Shown: piece by piece, positions 8,419 through 15,065 of the stretch | Numbering within the stretch: position 1 is the first letter of the stretch | How the letters are laid out: every line of letters starts with the position of its first letter | DNA from: an uncultured Lachnospiraceae bacterium | GTDB lineage: Bacteria; Bacillota; Clostridia; Lachnospirales; Lachnospiraceae | Assembly: GCA_902795625.1 (NCBI GenBank) | Contig: CADBLW010000028.1 | Span: forward strand, 1-27,262 | DNA: 27,262 bases | Direction of reading: 5' to 3' | Position numbers and translations under genes: made by a program | Notes under the pieces: model-generated | What the model saw: only the letters and a program-made list of their open reading frames with translations | What the model was told of the DNA's origin: nothing | The model's database searches: none

Positions 8419-10434
8419 AGGGAGTTTGACATTCATGCGGAACTGGCAAAGCTGCCGTCGTGTCCCGGCGTGTATATCATGCACGACGCTCGCGACCGCA
8501 TACTTTATGTCGGCAAGGCGAAGATCCTGAAGCGCCGCGTGAGCCAGTATTTCCGGGAGGGGAACAAGCTCTCGCCGAAGATCCGCCGCATGGTCTCGCA
8601 GGTCAACTGGTTCGAGTATATCGTGGTATCCTCGGAACTCGAATCCCTTGTTTTGGAAAACAACCTGATCAAGGAGCACCGCCCGCCGTACAACACGCTT
8701 CTGAAGGACGACAAGACCTATCCGTTCATCAAGGTGACGACGGATGAGCCGTACCCGCGGGTGTTTCTCACAAGGCGGCAGGAGAAGGACAAGGCAAGAT
8801 ATTTCGGACCGTTCACGAACGGCGTGTCCGTGAACGACACCATAGAGCTTCTTCGGAAAATCTACCGCATCCGCACGTGCAACCGGGCGCTGCCCTCGAC
8901 GGATCCAAGCCTGCGGCCGTGCCTGTACCATCAGATCGGACAGTGTGACGCGCCTTGCGTCGGGCTTGTGAGCGAGGAGGCGTACGCGGAGATGGTCGCG
9001 AAGGTGCTGCGCTTCTTAGGCGGTGACTACTCCGACGGGATCGCGTACCTCACGAAGCGGATGGAGGAGGCGAGCGAGGCGCTGGAGTTTGAGAAGGCGG
9101 CGGAGTTCCGCGACCTGATCACGCGGGTGAAGGCGCTTGCCCAGGTTCAGCACGCAAACGACAAGAGGCTTGACGAGCGCGACATCATCGCGATGGCGAG
9201 AGAGGAGGAGCACTGCGTCGTGCAGGTCTTCTTCGAGCGGAACGGCAAGTTGATCGGACGGGAGCATTTTCATATGCAGGAGACGGACGAGCGCGGCGAC
9301 GCGGAGGTTCTGTCGGCATTCCTGCGGCAGTTTTACGAGGGGACACCGTACATTCCGCGGGAGGTTATGACGGAGATCATGCCGGAGGAAGCGGAGCTTT
9401 TAGAGCAGTGGCTCACGGTCAAACGGGAGCAGCCGGTGCACATCCGCGTGCCGAAGATCGGCGACAAGGAGCGGCTGATCCGGCTCGCGAAGGAAAATGC
9501 ACGCATGGTCATCGCGAAGGATCTTGAGAAGATCACCCGCGAGGAGGCGCGCACCCACGGAGCGATGCGCGACCTGGCAGGGCTTTTGGGGCTTGCGGAT
9601 CTCCATCGTGTGGAGTCCTACGATATCTCGAACATCAGCGGTTTTCACAGCGTCGGCTCCATGGTCGTCTTCACGGATGGCCGGGCCCGCAAATCTGACT
9701 ACCGCAAATTCCGCATCCAGAGCGTCGACGGACCGGATGATTACGCGTCGATGCGGGAGGTGCTGACGAGGCGGTTTACCCACGGGCTGCGGGAGCGCGA
9801 GGTCGCGGCAGCGGCAGTGGAAAATGCTGCGGCAGCGGCATCGGCAGGAAACGGGAAGATCGGCGGGAACTCATTTTCCGTATTCCCGGACGTCATTCTG
9901 ATGGACGGCGGCAAGGGGCAGATCGAGATCGCGGAGGAGGTGCTCGCGGAGCTCGGGCTTACGATCCCGGTCTGCGGCATGGTCAAGGACGACCGGCACC
10001 GCACGAGAGGGCTGTACTTCCGCGGGGAGGAGATCGCCCTGTCGGGCGCGAGCCACGGCGCGGCGGGCGCGAACGAGGAGGTTGCGGCGCTTGTGACGCG
10101 GATCCAGGACGAGACACACCGCTTCGCCATCGAGTATCACCGAAGCCTCCGCTCCAAGGGGCAGACCAGGTCGGTGCTCGATGACATCCCGGGCATCGGA
10201 CCCACGAGACGGCGGGCCATCATGATGTATTTTAAGAGCATGGCAGAGCTGCGGGAAGCGACCGCGGAGCAGATCGCGGGAGTGCCGGGCATGAACAGGG
10301 CGGCAGCGGCGTCGGTGTATTCCTTCCTGCACAAGGAGGAAGCGGACGGCAGCGGCAATGAGGAGCCTGAATGCGATAATGAAGCGGAAGGCAGCGAAAA
10401 TGCAGTGACAGACGGCGACAGTGAAAGAGACTGA
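8416..10434 (+). CDS. uvrC: Excinuclease ABC subunit C (UvrC)
   Basis: Nuclease subunit of UvrABC nucleotide excision repair, making both incisions around bulky lesions after UvrB loading. ATG 8416 follows GGAGG. Of 672 aa (usual about 600-620), residues about 14-95 are the GIY-YIG nuclease (GVYIMHDARDRILYVGKA), about 205-240 the UVR motif that contacts UvrB (EASEALEFEKAAEFRD), and about 390-580 the RNase H-like second nuclease (ESYDISNISGFHSVGSMVVF, DGGKGQIEIA). Two helix-hairpin-helix motifs follow (DIPGIGPTRRRAIM, GVPGMNRAAAASV). Extra length comes from an Ala/Gly/Ser-rich insert at about 463-487 inside the second nuclease domain and a 35-residue acidic tail. In many Clostridia uvrC sits directly upstream of hprK, as here. 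Confidence 0.97.
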   Translation: MREFDIHAELAKLPSCPGVYIMHDARDRILYVGKAKILKRRVSQYFREGNKLSPKIRRMVSQVNWFEYIVVSSELESLVLENNLIKEHRPPYNTLLKDDKTYPFIKVTTDEPYPRVFLTRRQEKDKARYFGPFTNGVSVNDTIELLRKIYRIRTCNRALPSTDPSLRPCLYHQIGQCDAPCVGLVSEEAYAEMVAKVLRFLGGDYSDGIAYLTKRMEEASEALEFEKAAEFRDLITRVKALAQVQHANDKRLDERDIIAMAREEEHCVVQVFFERNGKLIGREHFHMQETDERGDAEVLSAFLRQFYEGTPYIPREVMTEIMPEEAELLEQWLTVKREQPVHIRVPKIGDKERLIRLAKENARMVIAKDLEKITREEARTHGAMRDLAGLLGLADLHRVESYDISNISGFHSVGSMVVFTDGRARKSDYRKFRIQSVDGPDDYASMREVLTRRFTHGLREREVAAAAVENAAAAASAGNGKIGGNSFSVFPDVILMDGGKGQIEIAEEVLAELGLTIPVCGMVKDDRHRTRGLYFRGEEIALSGASHGAAGANEEVAALVTRIQDETHRFAIEYHRSLRSKGQTRSVLDDIPGIGPTRRRAIMMYFKSMAELREATAEQIAGVPGMNRAAAASVYSFLHKEEADGSGNEEPECDNEAEGSENAVTDGDSERD

Positions 10435-10452
10435 CGGCGCTGACGAAAGCGA

Positions 10453-10481
10453 TTGAATAATGCACGCGCGTACTATATAAT
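10453..10481 (+). promoter_or_regulatory. Sigma-A promoter for hprK
   Basis: TTGAAT (10453-10458), 17-bp spacer, TATAAT (10476-10481), ending 35 bp before the hprK ATG, with an CGGAGGTAGG ribosome binding site in between. Perfect -10 and near-consensus -35 at optimal spacing. It likely makes hprK the head of a transcription unit, separating it from uvrC. Confidence 0.85.
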
Positions 10482-10516
10482 GGGTATGGTGCGTAATAAC
10501 ATTTTCGGAGGTAGGT

Positions 10517-11467
10517 ATGAGCACATATGAGGTTTCACTCGTAAAGATGGCGGAGAAGATGAATCTGGTGAATCTGACGCCGGAGATCGATATCACCAAG
10601 CGGAAGATCACGAAGCCGGAGATCAACCGGCCGGCACTGCAGCTGGCAGGCTTCTTCAGCGATTTCGATAAGGACCGCATACAGCTGATCGGCAACGTGG
10701 AGTATGCGTACATGTACAAGAACGAGATGACGTCCGAGGACCGTCACATCTGCTTCTCAAGACTGATGGGCTACGGCGTGCCGTGCATCATTTTCTGCCG
10801 GAACCTGCACGTCAGCGACGGAATGCGCAAGCTGGCGCTCGACAAGGGCGTTCCGGTGTTCCAGAGCAGCATGGAGACCACGGCGCTCGTCGCGGAGCTC
10901 GTGCGCTGGCTGAAGGTTCAGCTCGCGCCGCGCATCTCGATCCACGGTGTGCTCGTCGACGTGTTCGGCGAAGGTCTGCTGATCATGGGTGAGAGCGGTA
11001 TCGGTAAGAGCGAGGCAGCTCTCGAGCTCATCAAGAGAGGACACCGCCTTGTCTCCGACGATGTCGTCGAGATCAAGAAGGTCAGCGACGACACGCTGTT
11101 CGGTTCGGCGCCCGATGTGACGAAGCATCTGATCGAGCTTCGCGGTATCGGTATCATCGACGTCAAGACGCTGTACGGTGTGCAGAGCGTCAAGGAGACG
11201 CAGACGATCGACCTTGTGATCCAGCTTGAGGAGTGGGACCGCGAGAAGGAGTACGACCGCCTCGGCCTCGAGGAGAAATACACGGAGTTCCTCGGCAACC
11301 GCGTGGTGTGCAACAACATCCCGATCCGGCCCGGCCGTAACCTCGCCATCATCTGCGAGGCGGCGGCGATCAACTACCGCCAGAAGAAGATGGGCTACAA
11401 CGCGGCACTCGAGCTTCAGAAGCGTGTCACGGAAAATCTTATGAAGCATGCGAACGGGGAGGAGTAA
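10517..11467 (+). CDS. hprK: HPr kinase/phosphorylase
   Basis: Bifunctional sensor that phosphorylates Ser46 of HPr or Crh with ATP or pyrophosphate when glycolytic intermediates are high, and reverses it when phosphate rises; this is the signal for CcpA-dependent catabolite repression. Normal length, 316 aa. Residues about 1-130 form the N-terminal domain (HPRPALQLAGF-like segment present as INRPALQLAGFFSDFD). The Walker A GESGIGKSE lies near 157-165, followed by LVSDDVVEI and the IELRGIGIIDV capping region. LGNRVVCNNIPIRPGRN carries the C-terminal family motif. GGAGG lies upstream of ATG 10517. Its likely substrate, the Crh-like protein, is encoded 3 kb downstream in the same cluster, and glucokinase follows 1 bp after the stop codon. 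Confidence 0.97.
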   Translation: MSTYEVSLVKMAEKMNLVNLTPEIDITKRKITKPEINRPALQLAGFFSDFDKDRIQLIGNVEYAYMYKNEMTSEDRHICFSRLMGYGVPCIIFCRNLHVSDGMRKLALDKGVPVFQSSMETTALVAELVRWLKVQLAPRISIHGVLVDVFGEGLLIMGESGIGKSEAALELIKRGHRLVSDDVVEIKKVSDDTLFGSAPDVTKHLIELRGIGIIDVKTLYGVQSVKETQTIDLVIQLEEWDREKEYDRLGLEEKYTEFLGNRVVCNNIPIRPGRNLAIICEAAAINYRQKKMGYNAALELQKRVTENLMKHANGEE

Positions 11468-11468
11468 C

Positions 11469-12410
11469 ATGAGATATTGTTTCGGTATTGACATAGGAGG
11501 AACCTCCATCAAATGCGGATTGTTCACGCAGGACGGCACGGTCGTCCGCAAATGGGAGATCCCCACAAACCGTGAGGCCGGCGGAGTGAAGATCCCCGGC
11601 GAGCTTGCGGCATCCATATCGCAGGTGATGAGTGAGGAGAAGCTGACGCAGGATATGGTCATCGGCGTCGGTATGGGCGTTCCCGGACCGGTCCTCGCGG
11701 ACGGCATGGTCCTGCTGTGCCCGAACCTCGGATGGGATCACATCAACGTGAGAGTGATGATGGAGCAGATGCTCGGAGTTCCGGTGCGCGTCGGCAATGA
11801 TGCCAACGTGGCGGCTCTCGGCGAGCAGTGGAAGGGCGGCGGACGCGGCTACTCCGACATGCTCATGGTCACCCTCGGAACGGGTGTCGGCGGAGGCCTG
11901 ATCCTCGGCGGAAAGATCGTCTGCGGTAGTAACGGTGCGGCGGCGGAGATCGGACATATCGTCGTGAACCAGGAGGAGACGGACCGCTGCGGCTGCGGCT
12001 GCAGAGGACATCTCGAGCAGTACGCGTCGGCGACGGGTATCGTCCGCATGGCGAAGAAGCGCCTCGCTTCCGAGTCGGTGGCGACATCGCTTCACTCCTT
12101 CGACAATCTGACAGCGAAGGATATCTTCGACGAGGCAAAGAAGGGCGACGAGGTCGCGTGCTCCCTTGTGGACACCCTCGGTTCGTATCTGGCGCTGGCT
12201 CTCTCCCATGTGGCGGCGGTTGCCGATCCGGTGGCCTTTGTCATCGGCGGCGGAGTGAGCAAGGCAGGCTCGATCCTGATCGACGCCATCGAGAAGCATT
12301 ACAATGACAACATTCTTCCCGCGCTGCGCGGCAAGGTGTTCCGCTTGGCGGAGCTCGGCAACGACGCGGGAATTTACGGAGCGGCGCGCATGACGCTCGA
12401 GGACAGATAA
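11469..12410 (+). CDS. glk: ROK family glucokinase
   Basis: Phosphorylates cytoplasmic glucose with ATP to glucose-6-phosphate. ATG 11469 follows GGGGAGGAG, which sits in the end of hprK; the gene begins 1 bp after the hprK stop, implying translational coupling. Of 313 aa, the ATP-binding DIGGTSIKCGLF is near the N-terminus, then GVGMGVPGPV, then the sugar-binding region GNDANVAALGE, then LGTGVGGGLILGG. The ROK signature and zinc site, GHIVVNQ with CGCGCRGHLEQYAS, lies at about 165-190. No N-terminal HTH, so this is an enzyme rather than a ROK repressor. Linkage to hprK fits a role in feeding and sensing glycolytic flux. Specificity for glucose over another hexose is inferred from family and context. 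Confidence 0.9.
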   Translation: MRYCFGIDIGGTSIKCGLFTQDGTVVRKWEIPTNREAGGVKIPGELAASISQVMSEEKLTQDMVIGVGMGVPGPVLADGMVLLCPNLGWDHINVRVMMEQMLGVPVRVGNDANVAALGEQWKGGGRGYSDMLMVTLGTGVGGGLILGGKIVCGSNGAAAEIGHIVVNQEETDRCGCGCRGHLEQYASATGIVRMAKKRLASESVATSLHSFDNLTAKDIFDEAKKGDEVACSLVDTLGSYLALALSHVAAVADPVAFVIGGGVSKAGSILIDAIEKHYNDNILPALRGKVFRLAELGNDAGIYGAARMTLEDR

Positions 12411-12511
12411 TTTCCGCGGATCGCGCGGGGACGGCACGGAAATGCGCGTGATACCCGGGGACGCCGGGCAGTCTCAATGGGTGCCGAGTGAAGGACAGAC
12501 GGTTACGGTTT

Positions 12512-13435
12512 ATGGTAAGTGAGAAACAGAGACAATTGTTGAGCGCGCTGTACGTAGAGCGGGGCATTTTCCGCGAGAAGGAGCCCATGGCGGCGCACAC
12601 GACGTTCCGGATCGGCGGACCGGCCGAGCTATATCTTGTGCCGGCCGACGAGGAGCAGCTGGCGGCGACGGTGCGGCTTCTGCGCTCCGAGGGGATGCGG
12701 TGGCAGATCCTCGGCAACGGCAGCAACGTGCTTGTGGCAGACAGCGGGATCGAGGGCGTGCTCATTCATATGGAAGACAAGAAGAGTGTGCCGGTGTACC
12801 GCACGGAAGGCGGCACGGTGCTGGCGACGGTCACGGCGGGAATGTCGCTGTCCGGGTTTGCGAGAGACGCATGTGAGCGCGGGCTCGCCGACATGGAATA
12901 TGCGACGGGTATTCCCGGAACGGTGGGCGGCGGCGTCGTGATGAACGCGGGCGCCTATGAGGGGGAGATCAGACACTCCCTCCGCGAGGTGACGGTGATC
13001 ACTGCGGAAGGCGAGAGACGGGTACTGCCGGCGGCGGACCTGAAGCTTTCGTACCGCTACAGCATAATCCCCGAGAAGGGGTATCTCGTGACGGGCGCAA
13101 CCTTCGGGCTGAAGGAGGGCAACCGCGACGGGATCCGGGCGAAGGTGCTGGAGCTCTCGGCCAGACGGCGCGAGAAGCAGCCGCTCGAGTATCCGAGCGC
13201 GGGAAGCACGTTCAAGCGGCCGACGGGGTATTACGCGGGCAAACTCATCGAGGAGGCGGGCCTTCGCGGATACACGGTCGGCGGGGCTCAGGTTTCGGAG
13301 AAGCACTGCGGCTTCGTGATCAACCGCGGCGGGGCAACCTGCGCGGATGTGAAGAAGCTGATCGCGGACGTACAGCGGATCGTGCTGGAGAAATCCGGCG
13401 TGAAGCTGGAGCCCGAGGTGAAATTCCTCTCGTGA
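12512..13435 (+). CDS. murB: UDP-N-acetylenolpyruvoylglucosamine reductase (MurB)
   Basis: FAD enzyme that reduces UDP-GlcNAc-enolpyruvate with NADPH to UDP-MurNAc, the second step of peptidoglycan precursor synthesis. Start is uncertain: GTG 12488 and ATG 12512 are in frame and neither has a good Shine-Dalgarno; I give ATG 12512 (307 aa). Seen: TTFRIGGPAELYLVP at the start of the FAD domain, GNGSNVLVAD, GIPGTVGGGVVMNAGAYEGE binding the FAD diphosphate, YRYSIIP, then the substrate-binding YPSAGSTFKRP with the catalytic Ser, and EEAGLRGYTVGGAQVSEKH to the C-terminus. The short substrate domain places it in the type II MurB of Firmicutes. It sits between glk and whiA as in related Clostridia, but rapZ and yvcK, often found next, are not present. 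Confidence 0.94.
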   Translation: MVSEKQRQLLSALYVERGIFREKEPMAAHTTFRIGGPAELYLVPADEEQLAATVRLLRSEGMRWQILGNGSNVLVADSGIEGVLIHMEDKKSVPVYRTEGGTVLATVTAGMSLSGFARDACERGLADMEYATGIPGTVGGGVVMNAGAYEGEIRHSLREVTVITAEGERRVLPAADLKLSYRYSIIPEKGYLVTGATFGLKEGNRDGIRAKVLELSARRREKQPLEYPSAGSTFKRPTGYYAGKLIEEAGLRGYTVGGAQVSEKHCGFVINRGGATCADVKKLIADVQRIVLEKSGVKLEPEVKFLS

Positions 13436-13543
13436 CGGACCGATGATCCGCGGAGCTGCGGAGGATGCGTTCACGGCCGGGAAAATGGGTGACTCACGGT
13501 TTCGGTCGCGAAGATGGCCGGAACGAATACACGGGGAAACGGA

Positions 13544-14506
13544 ATGTCATTTGCGAAAGACCTGAAACAGGAACTGGCGGAAAAACTGTCGGGCGCGCGC
13601 CATTGCAGGCTTGCGGAGCTCGCCGGGATGATGCTGTACGGCGGCTCGGTGGTCACGGATAAGGACGGCAGCCGACTTCTCGTTTTTTCCACGGAAAAGG
13701 AAATAATTGCGAAAAAGTGCTTTACATTTCTCAAAAAGTCCTTTAATATGAGGATTGGTGCAGGGGAGACAACTGTCGAAAGCCGCCGCGGAACGAACTT
13801 TACGGTCACCGTGTCGGGGGACAGCGATGTCAGACGCTGCACGGAGGAGATGGGCTTTGCGTGGCCGGAAGGAAGGGACCTTCGGGCGGCGGAGGCTCTG
13901 TCGGATTGGACATTGACCATGCCTGAGGAAATCTGCTGCGGGAGAAGTTTTACGCGCGGGTTGTTCCTGATGCGGGGGACGATGAACGATCCCGAAAAAT
14001 CGTATCATTTTGAAGTTGCCGTGCCTTCGGAGACAATCGGCCGATGGCTGGCCGGCTTCCTTGCGCAGTTTGACTGCGAGCCGCGGGTGAGAGAGCGGCG
14101 AGGGTCCTGTGTGGTGTATCTGAAAGACGCAGAGCAGATCGCCGATGCGCTGACCGTGATGGATGCGGTGGGCGCGAGACTGCGGTTCGAGGAGGTCCGG
14201 GTAGTGCGCAATAAGCGCGGCGAAGTCCAGCGAAAGGTAAACTGTGAGGTTTCCAATATCGCGAAGACGACGCAGGCTGCGGGACGGCAAATAGAAGCCA
14301 TCGAACTCATCGAGCGTGTCGCGGGGTTGCACACACTGCCGGATGAGCTTCGGAAAATGGCGAAGCTTCGGTTGGAGAACCCGGAGTTTTCGCTGCAGGA
14401 ACTGGGGGATTGCTCCACACCGCCGGTCGGGCGGTCGTGTGTCAATCATCGTTTGCAAAAACTATGTGAGATCGCTGAGGGTTTACGGTTGAAAGAAGGA
14501 GGTTGA
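13544..14506 (+). CDS. whiA: DNA-binding protein WhiA
   Basis: Conserved Gram-positive protein with a degenerate LAGLIDADG homing-endonuclease fold and a C-terminal helix-turn-helix. It affects division and chromosome segregation in Bacillus and sporulation septation in Streptomyces. Start set at ATG 13544 (MSFAKDLKQEL, the normal WhiA N-terminus); the in-frame ATG 13514 adds an unconserved lead. Of 320 aa, residues about 15-210 are the LAGLIDADG-like part (AELAGMMLYGGSV, CGRSFTRGLFLMRGTMNDPEKSYHFE). About 240-320 is the HTH with the family pattern LPDELRKMAKLRLENPEFSLQELG and PPVGRSCVNHR. The gene ends 4 bp before the HPr-like ATG, whose ribosome binding site lies inside whiA, so the two are surely co-transcribed, as whiA-crh in Bacillus. 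Confidence 0.95.
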   Translation: MSFAKDLKQELAEKLSGARHCRLAELAGMMLYGGSVVTDKDGSRLLVFSTEKEIIAKKCFTFLKKSFNMRIGAGETTVESRRGTNFTVTVSGDSDVRRCTEEMGFAWPEGRDLRAAEALSDWTLTMPEEICCGRSFTRGLFLMRGTMNDPEKSYHFEVAVPSETIGRWLAGFLAQFDCEPRVRERRGSCVVYLKDAEQIADALTVMDAVGARLRFEEVRVVRNKRGEVQRKVNCEVSNIAKTTQAAGRQIEAIELIERVAGLHTLPDELRKMAKLRLENPEFSLQELGDCSTPPVGRSCVNHRLQKLCEIAEGLRLKEGG

Positions 14507-14510
14507 GTCA

Positions 14511-14765
14511 ATGATTTCCAAAGATGTGACAGTAAACATTCCCAATGGTCTCGGCGGAAGACCGATTGCCTTGCTGGTACAGGTGGCAAGCCGTTACGAC
14601 AGCAGCGTGTATGTGCAGTGTGAGAACAAGAAGGTTAATGCGAAGAGTATCATGGGTATGATGAGCCTGGCTCTTCCGACCGGTTCCAACGTCACCGTGA
14701 CAGTTAACGGAACGGATGAGGAAGCTGCAATGAAGGACATCGAGGCATACTTGAAGAACGAGTAA
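14511..14765 (+). CDS. crh: Crh-like HPr-family protein lacking His15
   Basis: HPr-fold regulator of 84 aa. In true HPr, His15 takes phosphate from Enzyme I for PTS sugar transport. Here the active-site loop reads GLGGRP at 13-18, so position 15 is Gly. The regulatory site is intact: NAKSIMGMMSLAL puts Ser46 exactly in place for HprK. This is the pattern of Bacillus Crh (Gln at 15, Ser46 kept), which serves only as a CcpA co-repressor and metabolic regulator. Position directly after whiA matches Bacillus crh. ATG 14511 follows AAGGAGG inside whiA. I infer it cannot do PTS phosphotransfer; a separate catalytic HPr should exist elsewhere if the organism has a PTS. It is also possible that only this protein is present and the HprK pathway is purely regulatory. 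Confidence 0.88.
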   Translation: MISKDVTVNIPNGLGGRPIALLVQVASRYDSSVYVQCENKKVNAKSIMGMMSLALPTGSNVTVTVNGTDEEAAMKDIEAYLKNE

Positions 14766-14774
14766 GCCGGGCTA

Positions 14775-14803
14775 TTGACATTTTCCGTGAAATTCGCTAA
14801 ACT
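14775..14803 (+). promoter_or_regulatory. Strong sigma-A promoter for the SCIFF peptide
   Basis: Consensus TTGACA (14775-14780), exactly 17 bp, then TAAACT (14798-14803). The start of transcription would be near 14810, leaving a leader of about 40 nt with a small GTTAC-GATGAA-GTAAC hairpin (14814-14829) before the AGGAGG at about 14841. The perfect -35 and the strong ribosome binding site predict high expression of the small peptide. An ATTTTCC heptamer overlaps the -35/spacer junction. Confidence 0.88.
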
Positions 14804-14850
14804 GAGTACAGTTGTTACGATGAAGTAACGGATAGCGACAGGAGGTTCTT

Positions 14851-15006
14851 ATGAAACAGAACAAGCATATCAAGACGATGAAGACGCGCAATCTTTGCGA
14901 GAGCGCTAAGAAGGGCGGATGCGGCGAGTGCCAGACATCATGCCAGTCGGCTTGCAAGACGAGCTGCGGTATTGCTAATCAGAAGTGCGAGAAGAGCAGC
15001 AAGTAA
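14851..15006 (+). CDS. scfA: SCIFF ranthipeptide precursor (six-cysteines-in-forty-five family)
   Basis: Ribosomal precursor of a thioether-bridged peptide, 51 aa. The N-terminal half (NKHIKTMKTRNLCESAKK) is leader-like and the Cys-rich core starts at GGCGECQTSCQSACKTSC, with a last Cys in NQKCEK. Cysteines are at 16, 24, 27, 31, 35, 39 and 46. Six of these are the family set; Cys16 is an extra one in the leader half. In the characterised clostridial homolog a radical-SAM enzyme joins a Cys sulfur to a Thr carbon; Thr29 and Thr37 are candidates here. The gene has its own strong promoter, an AGGAGG site 6-7 bp before the ATG, a terminator after it, and its maturase immediately downstream. Ranthipeptides have been linked to population-density signalling in some clostridia; a role here is unproven. 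Confidence 0.96.
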   Translation: MKQNKHIKTMKTRNLCESAKKGGCGECQTSCQSACKTSCGIANQKCEKSSK

Positions 15007-15023
15007 GAAAACAAACTTAAATG

Positions 15024-15047
15024 AAATCGCCCTTCGGGGCGATTTTT
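15024..15047 (+). terminator. UUCG-tetraloop terminator between SCIFF peptide and maturase
   Basis: A 9-bp perfect stem AAATCGCCC (15024-15032) and GGGCGATTT (15037-15045) closed by the very stable TTCG loop, with T residues to 15047. It lies 18 bp after the peptide stop and 18 bp before the maturase start. As the maturase has no promoter of its own visible here, partial read-through would set a high peptide-to-enzyme ratio. Confidence 0.9.
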
Positions 15048-15065
15048 CATATACAGGAGGAATTT

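Noticed and set aside
12454..12468. CCCGG/CCGGG hairpin upstream of murB as a terminator of glk
   Set aside because: Only 5 bp of stem and no T-tract; GC-rich dyads of this size are expected by chance here.
15021..15065. ATG 15021 as the start of the SCIFF maturase
   Set aside because: It lies in the terminator stem region with no ribosome site; GTG 15066 follows AGGAGG and gives the conserved N-terminus.
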